Below are positions 56,963 through 64,000 of a stretch of DNA of 64,000 nt, piece by piece (within the stretch, counting starts at the first letter, position 1; each line of letters starts with the position of its first letter). Position numbers and translations under genes: made by a program. The stretch comes from Notamacropus eugenii (taxonomy: Eukaryota > Chordata > Mammalia > Diprotodontia > Macropodidae). Where the stretch lies: NCBI RefSeq assembly GCF_028372415.1, contig NC_092875.1:185790522-185854521 (forward strand). Direction: 5' to 3'. The notes beneath the pieces are model-generated. The model was not told the DNA's origin and searched no databases. It was given only the letters and a program-made list of their open reading frames with translations.

Positions 56963-57134
56963 TATACCTTGTCCCCCCAAAAGCAGTATCATTAGGCAAT
57001 CGCCTCCCCACCATTTCAGGTCCTACTTGTTCATTGTTTCCAATTCAAAGCTAGAAAAAAAAAATAAACGAAACCTTTAGCTGAAGAACTTTAATGTGCA
57101 TTGGCTTAGGGTGGGCTTTAGCTAATTTGACTTT

Positions 57135-57366
57135 TTTTAGTATAATAATAAAAGTTAGCATTTTTATAGTACTTTGTAGTTTGCAAAACCACTTTGCATA
57201 TATTATCTCATTTGATCCTGACAACAAGCTTGTGAGGTAGGTGTTGGTATTGTCCCCATTTTATAGATGAGACTACAGAGGCTGAGGTAGATGAAAAGAC
57301 ATGCCCAGGCTTACATGGCAAAGTAAGTGAGGTGCATGGTGTCTGTTGCACCACAGAGCTGCCTAA
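57135..57366 (-). mobile_element. MIR
   Basis: 'gtactttgtagtttgcaaaa', 'atattatctcatttgatcct', 'cttgtgaggtaggtgttggt', 'ttatagatgagactacagag' and 'gcaccacagagctgcct'. Confidence 0.85.
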
Positions 57367-57424
57367 TGAGGGGGCCATCTTTGGAAAGAAAGGTAGAGCT
57401 TAGCATTGTGAGAAGTTTTGCTTT

Positions 57425-57662
57425 TTGGGTTAGTAAGTAAACCCCCTTTACTGAACACCTACTATGTATATGTGCCAGGCACTGTGCTAACTGCTTTACA
57501 AATATTATCTCATTTGATCATCACATACATCCATATTCCCATTTGTTGAGTAAACTAAGGCAAAGTGAATCATCCAGGACACACAACTAGTAAATATCTG
57601 AGGCTGGATTTGAACTCACGTCTTCTGACTCCCAGGCTTAGCTGTACCACCTAACTGCCTGG
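57425..57662 (-). mobile_element. MIR, second copy
   Basis: 'gtgccaggcactgtgctaac', 'atattatctcatttgatcat', 'gacacacaactagtaaatat', 'gaggctggatttgaactcac', 'tgtaccacctaactgcct'. Same orientation as the copy 60 bases to its left. Confidence 0.88.
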
Positions 57663-57664
57663 GT

Positions 57665-58310
57665 GAAATTTAAAAGTTCTTTATTCTTGAGGAAATTAAA
57701 AGATATAAGAATACAACAGGAACCTAAATAAAACACAAATAATGGTATCTGGGCATATGGGTTGAGGGAATGGTACAAAATGAATGAAATGGAAATGAGA
57801 GAAAAATCTTGCATAGAAATAAAGAGAATAAAGCCTGATTACCTAAAGCCCCAGTTAAGATTGAGACATAATGTCCTCTTTTTAATGTTTCCTTGGTTAT
57901 TAAGGACATGGCTAGTATCTGCACATAGGGATGAATTGAATCCTCCCTTACCACAGGACCCCAGATAATGGTGTTCCTGTGTTTTCTTATGTTAAAAATT
58001 TTTAAATTCATTTTAAACTTAAATATAAAATGAGAAAAGAAAAAAAACCCTTTTCATGTGCACAGCAGAACATAAAAGAGGATTTGATATAAAACATAAA
58101 TTCTACTTCATAAAATCCATCCTACACTGTTTCCAAGCTGTCCGGGTTTTCTATGTTTCCTGCTAGGTTTTCTTTTGTTCTCTGCTGTGCCTTTCCTATG
58201 TTTTCTCATATTTCCTTCCACTTTATATATCTCTTTTTTTAATGGTACTTATAGTGGCAGAGGAAATGCCAAAGCATCAGCACTAATAAATGCTTAATCA
58301 GGATTCCTTA
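57665..58310. other. Unassigned non-coding sequence
   Basis: Nothing recognised. Confidence 0.45.
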
Positions 58311-58311
58311 G

Positions 58312-58428
58312 TTTTATAGAATTATAGGACATTAGAATTGGAGGAGACCATAGAGGTTACCTTGTCCAGACTTTTCATTTTACACATGAGGAAACTGAGA
58401 TAGAGGGAGATGGAGTGCTTTGTTGTTT
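58312..58428 (-). mobile_element. MIR3-type SINE fragment
   Basis: 'ttagaattggaggagaccat', 'gaggttaccttgtccagact' and 'acacatgaggaaactgagat'. Confidence 0.75.
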
Positions 58429-58629
58429 GTCGCACGCATGAGAGAAGACCTGTAACTCTGGTATCTAAGGTAGCTGAGTTATTTAGGAGTTTAAGGAGAG
58501 GTCCCAGGACACTGCCTGGTAGGAAAATAGGAGAAATCAAGACCTGGGAACACCTTGAGGGTATTTCCAAGGAAGGGAGAATGTGATGTTGCAGAATGGA
58601 GTAGGAAGATTTCACTGGGTAGAGTTTAG

Positions 58630-58772
58630 CATTGTGAGGGTAGTACATGCTACCTATGTGACCTTGAGCAAGTCACCTCTCTGGTTCTCAGTTTCCTCAT
58701 ATATAAACTGAGGGTGTTGGACTTTATGGCCTCTAAGATTTTTTCCAACTCTAAATCTATTGTGAACATTTG
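58630..58772 (+). mobile_element. MIR3-type SINE
   Basis: 'acctatgtgaccttgagcaa', 'ctggttctcagtttcctcat' and tail 'gttggactttatggcctcta' then 'ttccaactctaaatctattg'. Confidence 0.82.
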
Positions 58773-58774
58773 GT

Positions 58775-59092
58775 AGTGTCCTATTTTAACTGATTATTCT
58801 TGATATCAAGGTGTTAAACTCAGTTATTTCTATGATGCCAGAGTACATGTGCTATATTAGTGCCTTCTAAATTTTTATGCTTTGGGGAAAGTCTTAGTCA
58901 TTCCACCCTTCTTTCAGTTCTTGGTAGAAAACTAGACTCCTATCAACCAATATAGCAGCCTTTTCACCACCTCATCTTGCCTATGCTATACTAAGTAGGG
59001 GTAGAAAGAGAAGAAAAACAAAGTAGTCCCTTATTTGAAACCTTTCTAGTAGAATCTCTGTCATATAGATATATGTTTACATGTGTATAGAT
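58775..59092. other. Unassigned non-coding sequence
   Basis: Nothing recognised. Confidence 0.45.
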
Positions 59093-59094
59093 GT

Positions 59095-59145
59095 ACAACC
59101 TATATATATGTGTGTGTGTGTGTGTATATATATATGTATATGTTT
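59095..59145. repeat. (TG)n/(TA)n microsatellite
   Basis: Alternating TA and TG dinucleotides. Confidence 0.93.
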
Positions 59146-59184
59146 TTATGTTAATATTCGTGTATCAAACCCTTTAATGAATTA

Positions 59185-59515
59185 TGGGAACGTCTGTCTC
59201 AAGCATGGTGATGACTGCCCCCAGGGGAATGACCAGATGAGAACAATTTGGTGCAATGACCATGAAGGTGGCTGAAGCAGGTGCTGTGGAGTGCTTAGAG
59301 CTTGGTCAGACTTCAAAGATGCTAAGGTCATCCTCTACATCCTGGGCCATCACCAGTCATCTAACTTTTTTCCTGCCACTGAACTTTGATGACTCTGGGA
59401 GAGAGGGAGGTTGATGACTCTGTGCAACTCTACCCCACTTAAACCCCAATGCACACACAAATCAAGACACCATCTATGATGTATTAGTCTTCTTTGGAAA
59501 CAAAGTATAAACAAT
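59185..59515 (+). mobile_element. Element sharing the composite-SINE 3' module, different head
   Basis: From about 59338 ('catcctgggccatcaccagt') to 59510 the sequence parallels the 3' half of the composite SINE at 21890-22065: 'gatgactctgggagagaggg', 'gttgatgactctgtgcaact', 'gatgtattagtcttctttgg'. The upstream part ('gcttagagcttggtcagact') has no tRNA-like head. Either another SINE family or the 3' end of the LINE that mobilises both. Confidence 0.65.
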
Positions 59516-59519
59516 ACCA

Positions 59520-60945
59520 CTAGTAGAATAAAATAGACTTACCATTTGAAAGTTAATAAGAATGTAAATGAAATTCATAGATTAAAAAGAGTAGAATTTT
59601 ATTAAAAGAGGGAAGAAAACAAAAGAGAATTCCAGAAGCAATCCTTGGAAATGAACAGAATATTATTATCTCTCCCCCACCCCCAATATATGTAAAATTT
59701 CAGTCATTTATAGCCCAGAAAAGAGGAGTTGTTCTCTGGGATCTGTGACATCGCTTAGTTAAACTCCCAGTTATTAGGTATTGCTTTTTTTTTTTTTTTC
59801 CCGAAAGTCCTATTAAAGTTCTTTTTTTTCCCTAATAAACAGTGCCTTACAGTAGGGACCTATCATGGGACTCTGTCTTGCCCTAAGGAGTGGCTTTCTC
59901 CTAGGTGTACCAAGAAAGTTAAATCCCTTGACCTCCAGAGTTTTCCCTGTGTTGCAAAAAACCCAGTTCTTCTTGCAAAAACATCTGATTAGGAGCTTTT
60001 TTAATTTCTTTCTGTAAAGTCCCCTTTCCTTCTCCTGCCACTCATTGAAACTTGCCTACTCCTCTAACTTCAGAAGTTCCTGCCAGCAACTCCAAATTTA
60101 TATATGATGAGTATAAATTTTAATTTCCTTTCTTCCTATGATTACTATCTTTCACCTGAGAGAACATTTTTCATTTGAGAAAGATCCAATAAAGATTTTC
60201 TCTCTCTTGCTTCTCCTTTCTCCCCCCCTTTCTCCACCTTTTTCCCCTTTCTCTTCCTGTTCCCCTCTTCTTTCCCATCCTTGAATATAGTTTGAGAATG
60301 GGCTTGGAAAATGAAGGACAATTTGAAGCTGCCTGGAGGAGTAAAATACGTCCCCCCACTCCACTCCAACTATTATCCTAAAAGTCCACATAGGCAGATG
60401 GTTAAATTTCTCACCATATTTCCTCATCTTCTTTGCCCAGCGTTCTCTTCCTTAAATCTGTCTTCTAAGTCAGAAATCCAATAGTTTTTCTAACTCATAT
60501 AGTATCTTTCCAGTCTGCAATTCAGTTTGCTCCACATATCTGAACTTTATTTTTCCTTTAGAAACAAGGTGAATTAGCCAATAACCAACTCTCGCCCAGA
60601 TCTCCTGCTATTTTTCTGTAGGGCCAGGGCTATCTTTCTGCTACCAAGTATTTTAGCTATCACACCTGAAATTACTCACTCGTTCTGTTCATTCCCCCTG
60701 CTGTCTCCTGAATGACTCCAAATGGAGCAGGGCCATCAAAGAGCGTTCTTACATTTGATTTATTACTGGGAGGTTTCTCTAGGGAGATCTGAGATCTTCA
60801 TGTGCCATGATATGTGGCAACATGCTGTAGAGAGCTTCTGCAGTAAAATGTTATGGATACAAGATGCGGGAAAGGAAGGAAATCCTGTGCAAAAGAGTGG
60901 CGATAAATACGGGCAGGTGAGTGAAGAAAATAAAGGGGATAAGGA
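59520..60945. other. Unassigned sequence with pyrimidine-rich stretches
   Basis: Poly-T at about 59787-59800 and a C/T-rich tract at 60205-60275. No recognised gene or repeat. Confidence 0.45.
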
Positions 60946-61181
60946 AGCACTGCTGCTGCTCAGTTGCGTCTGACTCTTTGTGACCCCATTTGGTGTTTTC
61001 TTGACAAAGATGCCAGAGAGTGGTTTGCTATTTTCTTTTCCAGTGGATTAGGGAGCCAGAGGTTAAATGACTTGCCCAGGGTCACATAGTGAGTGTCTGA
61101 GGCTGGATTTAAACTCAAGTCTTTGTGACTTCAGGCCCAGCTCTCTATCCACTAAAGCAGCTAGTTGCCTCAAAGGAAGCA
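60941..61181 (-). mobile_element. tRNA-derived SINE with perfect TSD
   Basis: TSD 'aaggaagca' at 60941-60949 and 61173-61181 encloses 60950-61172. Reverse order: 'tgcgtctgactctttgtgac', 'ccccatttggtgttttcttg', 'gcccagggtcacatagtgag', 'ctctctatccactaaagcag'. Confidence 0.92.
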
Positions 61182-61183
61182 TA

Positions 61184-61430
61184 GTATGATTAATAGCTGA
61201 GGAACAGTGGTCAATAGGCTAAGAGGGCACAGGGTGACAACATTTGAGGGGTTTGATTTGAGCAGCGATAAACAACAACAAAAAGTCATGGCGACAAATG
61301 CATTGAAAAGTATTCCTATGGAAAGGAAGAAATGCTTCCTTTCTCTGACTGTCACAAAGATAGGCTTGCATTCCATCAACCAATTAGTTTCTGTAAGGTC
61401 TACTGGCAACAACTTAAACAAAATTCATTT
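61184..61430. other. Unassigned non-coding sequence
   Basis: Nothing recognised. Confidence 0.4.
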
Positions 61431-61462
61431 TCAGTCATTTATTGTCTACCATGCTCCAAGGG

Positions 61463-61712
61463 TGGCTAGGTGGCTCAGTAGGTAGAGCACTGGGCTCAGA
61501 GTGAGGAAGACAAGAGTGTTCAAATCTAGCTGCTGACACTTATTAGCTGTGTGACCCTGGGCAAGTCACTTAAACCTGTTTGCCTCAGTTTCCTTATCTG
61601 TAAAATCAGCTGTAGAAGGAAATGGAAAACCACTATAATATCTTTCCCAAGAAAATTCCAAATGGGATCAAGAAGAGTTGAACACTATTGAAATGACTGA
61701 ACACCATTACCA
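61463..61712 (+). mobile_element. tRNA-derived SINE with RTE-type tail, nested in L2
   Basis: Head 'gtggctaggtggctcagtag', core 'gtttgcctcagtttccttat', tail 'ttccaaatgggatcaagaag' and 'gaaatgactgaacacca'. Confidence 0.9.
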
Positions 61713-61739
61713 AGTTCAAAGCACTGTATTAGGTTTTTG

Positions 61740-62255
61740 TGTGAACGAAGATGTGATCTTAATTGTGGGTAGGTGGAAGAGTTAAAGATCTTCCTTGCCC
61801 ATTAATAGGCCTCAATACCTTTTGTTAATTTCTACTGAGGCAGGGTCAGAGGGTTGTGCACCCTACTCTGAAAAGTGTATAAATACTCTGAGGTGAGATT
61901 TTACTTTGGGGCTTACTCATTGGAAGTGTTTGTTTGACCAGATGAGACTTTGGGTAGCGGCTAAGGAGTCCCCTGGTTTTGAAAACCCAGATAGATATTG
62001 GTGCTTCTCTATCTGGTAACTATGTGTGTATGTAATGGTCAAGCAGTTTGGTCTGTCTGTTGATCTGTGATGTATGTGTTGTTTATGGTCAGACAGTTGG
62101 AAGTCCTGTCTATTGCTCTTTATTTTTCTGTTTGTATTTTCTCTGTTGGTATATGTGTTTGATTAAAGTGATTATTGACCCCTCAAAAGTTGCTTTCCTT
62201 TTAGAAAAGCAGAACCTGTGCAGCAGGCCTTCCTGCGCATGCCCGTGTCCTTGCT
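61740..62255 (+). mobile_element. ERV LTR (copy B), nested in L2
   Basis: Begins 'tgtgaacgaagatg'. TATA region 'aagtgtataaatactctgag' (TATAAA 61878-61883), then 'tttggggcttactcattgg', 'ggttttgaaaacccagatag', ATTAAA at 62162-62167 and 'cccctcaaaagttgctttcc'. Order and spacing match copy A at 42391. No internal retroviral genes, so probably a solo LTR. Right end uncertain. Confidence 0.78.
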
Positions 62256-62344
62256 GTTACAAAAGACAAAAGTGAAATAGGTCCTGTTTTCAAGGACTTT
62301 ATATTCTACTGGCAGAATGAAATAATAAATATACTCACTAATAT

Positions 62345-62475
62345 GCACATATAGGTATATGTATATATATGTAAATATATGCACATATATACACACACCA
62401 ATAAGTATACTGAATATATTCATATATATGTATGTGTGTGTATATATGTATAGATATATACACTTGTTGGTGTCT
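62345..62475. repeat. AT/TG-rich low-complexity stretch
   Basis: Alternating 'tatatg' and 'catata' words. Accounts for the Y/I-rich frames here. Confidence 0.85.
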
Positions 62476-62539
62476 TTATTTATATACAGTAATAAGTATA
62501 CTGAAATGGATCTGTGGTATTTTCAATGTAGACGATGCC

Positions 62540-63330
62540 TTTGACAATACAGAAAGCAGCTCATTGGCGCCTTGCCTTTTGTGCTCATGTCTTTCCATGA
62601 TTTTATCACAGGGATCCAAGGGGAGCATATGGTCTGCCCACTCTATCTATGATAGCTCATCTTCTTTTCTGGTCATATATGTCTTTGTTGAGATTCTTTT
62701 TTTTTTTTTTTTTTTAGTTCTTTTTTGTAGTTTCTTATGTATGGTATCCTCCTGCACACACTCGCCATACGCCACTCTATTGTCCTCTTATTAAAAATGA
62801 TTTTAAATTTATTGGCAATAATAATTTTCCATGACTCACAGAGTTGTCCAACACTAGTGGAATGTCCACATATTTGAATGGATCTGGGATCTTATTGATT
62901 GGGATACTTCTTCTAACGATGCGGATGGCAACCCATCCATACCTCCCCATCTTGTGCCATTGATGTCCTTGTCCTCCCATTAATTGGATAAAGAAGGTTC
63001 ACACCCGTATTGCTTCTCTGTGTAATATTAATTTGCAGGTCTTCAGAGACTTTGTTTCATATTTCACAGATATTCAACAATGCTAGTAGAATGTGAATAT
63101 TAAAAGAACTGGACTTTGCTTTGAACAGAAGCTTGAGATCATTAAAGGAGTATTACCATGTCCTGAAGGCAATACAGCCTGCTCTTCTTTTCCTGTTTAA
63201 TTCTGGGTCCAGCTCATCTATTTGTACTGTTTATCCCAGATTTACATACTGATGGACAAGCTTATCTTGGTTGTCTATTATTGTCATAGTCTGGGCAACA
63301 GACATTTATTATCCACTTTGCCTTTTTTTT
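62540..63330 (-). mobile_element. RTE (BovB-like) LINE, RT C-terminal region
   Basis: Minus-strand frame ending near 63170 reads 'IDELDPELNRKRRAGCIAFR', the conserved RTE block after the reverse-transcriptase core, preceded by 'LVHQYVNLG' and followed by 'SFNDLKLLFKAK' and 'SSSFNIHILLALL'. Further downstream (toward 62560) the frames are scrambled, with traces such as 'DIYDQKRR'. Stops and a T18 run (about 62698-62715) show it is dead. Confidence 0.75.
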
Positions 63331-63334
63331 GGAA

Positions 63335-63780
63335 CATGCTGAGGTCAAGCTCACCATGCTTATCTAAAATAGATTTTTCAATGTGGGACAATTCTTTGTA
63401 CTGGGATGAGATGATCTGTCATTAGATGTTGCTTGCTAAGACACCTAAAATAGATCTTTTCACCTTTTTCACATGCCTTTGCTTTTTGTTTTCTGTCACT
63501 TTTTCCTTCTCTCCTTACTCCTTCGTCTCCTCTTTTACAAGGCTCTGCAATCTTTTGGGATTTATATATGATGAGTACAATATTTACTTTAAACAGGAGC
63601 ATTGAGAGGATGTCATCATCAATAGGGAATTCCTCTTCAACTTGGGATATATGCTGGATTTTCCCCACCTCAAGAAATATTAAAAAGATGGGGAAATTTT
63701 TAGGATTTTAAACAATTTTGCAATTTCCTGAAAGTGATCTAATTTACTCTTCTCTGTGACACTTAAAAAGTTCAAGAGAC
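63335..63780. other. Unassigned; possibly 5' part of the RTE or ERV-internal
   Basis: A 96-codon minus-strand frame (63378-63668) lies between the RTE block and an LTR. It shows no motif I can name. It may be upstream RTE or retroviral-internal sequence. Confidence 0.35.
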
Positions 63781-63782
63781 AT

Positions 63783-64000
63783 AATTTCTGCGTAATAATT
63801 TTATTAACAATGTCAGCATGTTTATTAATAAAAGGGTGGTCATTTGGCCATCTCTGTCTTAGACCTAAAGACATCCTCACAAACCTCATGGTGGTGAGCT
63901 CAGAGTTTATATGCTCTTGGAAGAGTGGGTATTCCTGAAAATGGCAATCAACTGTGATTGGTTAACAATTAATGAGAAAATGAATATTACAATGAGAGGT
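63783..64000 (-). mobile_element. ERV LTR, cut by the window edge
   Basis: Minus-strand order: phrase complementary to 'gattggttaacaattaatga' (U3), TATA-like word complementary to 'gtttatatgc' near 63906, then AATAAA words complementary to 'tttattaataaaagg' and 'ttttattaacaatg' (63800-63835). Shares U3 and polyadenylation blocks with the LTR at 26810-27122. Confidence 0.55.

Larger units (their letters stand above)
61432..62340 (-). mobile_element. L2 LINE 3' end, split by a SINE and an LTR
   Basis: Three L2 pieces in order: 'ttcagtcatttattgtctac' (61430s), 'aagttcaaagcactgtatta' (61712-61739), and 'acaaaagacaaaagtgaaat' with 'aaggactttatattctactg' (62255-62320). Confidence 0.72.

Noticed and set aside
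59787..60275. Processed pseudogene suggested by a poly-T/A run
   Set aside because: No open frame or recognisable mRNA-like sequence lies next to the run.
63378..63668. 96-codon minus-strand frame that looks protein-like
   Set aside because: It lies between an RTE remnant and an LTR, has no family motif and no splice or start context. A host gene is not supported.
1..64000. Bacterial or viral gene cluster, operon or defence system
   Set aside because: Gene density, codon structure and repeat content are those of a mammalian intergenic or intronic region.

Overview
This window is mammalian, almost certainly marsupial, non-coding DNA. I find no protein-coding gene, rRNA, tRNA gene or CRISPR array. 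The longest open frames are about 130 codons; they are low-complexity translations of microsatellites or broken pieces of retrotransposon ORFs. The marsupial call rests on the repeat content: MIR/MAR-type tRNA-derived SINEs, long L2 and L3/CR1 3' ends, L1 3' ends of the marsupial type, an ORF1-only half-L1 (HAL1), and RTE (BovB-like) LINE fragments. The very abundant SINE1 tail of the South American opossum was not noticed, so an Australian marsupial is the better guess (inference).

Layout. 0-7.3 kb: L2 remnant, HAL1 with a decayed ORF1, decayed RTE LINE, truncated L1, SINE and MIR. 8.4-13.5 kb: SINE/L2/MIR mixture, a 320-bp uninterrupted pyrimidine tract, and an L1 3' end split by a SINE. 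13.5-23 kb: several L2 copies and SINEs with clear target-site duplications (TSDs), including two copies of a roughly 312-bp composite SINE. 23-31 kb: palindromic hAT-type MITE, L3/CR1, a cleanly delimited 5'-truncated L1, an LTR, and an RTE fragment. 32-35.8 kb: LTR-like promoter block next to the only GC/CpG-enriched stretch, the best candidate for a host promoter. 36-40 kb: mostly unassigned sequence with two microsatellites. 40-45.3 kb: two L1 3' ends each split by an LTR, a third L1 3' end, and a second hAT-type element. 46-58 kb: nested SINE-in-L2, an L1 with ORF1 and ORF2 endonuclease remnants, an L2 with an internal fourfold ~81-bp tandem duplication, and MIRs. 58-64 kb: an element sharing its 3' module with the composite SINE, a nested L2/SINE/LTR, an RTE reverse-transcriptase remnant on the minus strand, and an LTR cut by the window edge.

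Nothing here works as a gene circuit. The interest lies in insertion history (nested elements, TSDs, split hosts), in shared 3' modules between SINEs and LINEs, and in the LTR and CpG-rich candidate promoters. Family names come from recognising diagnostic motifs by eye. Element boundaries are approximate unless a TSD is quoted. No search was run, and I found no convincing new biological system.
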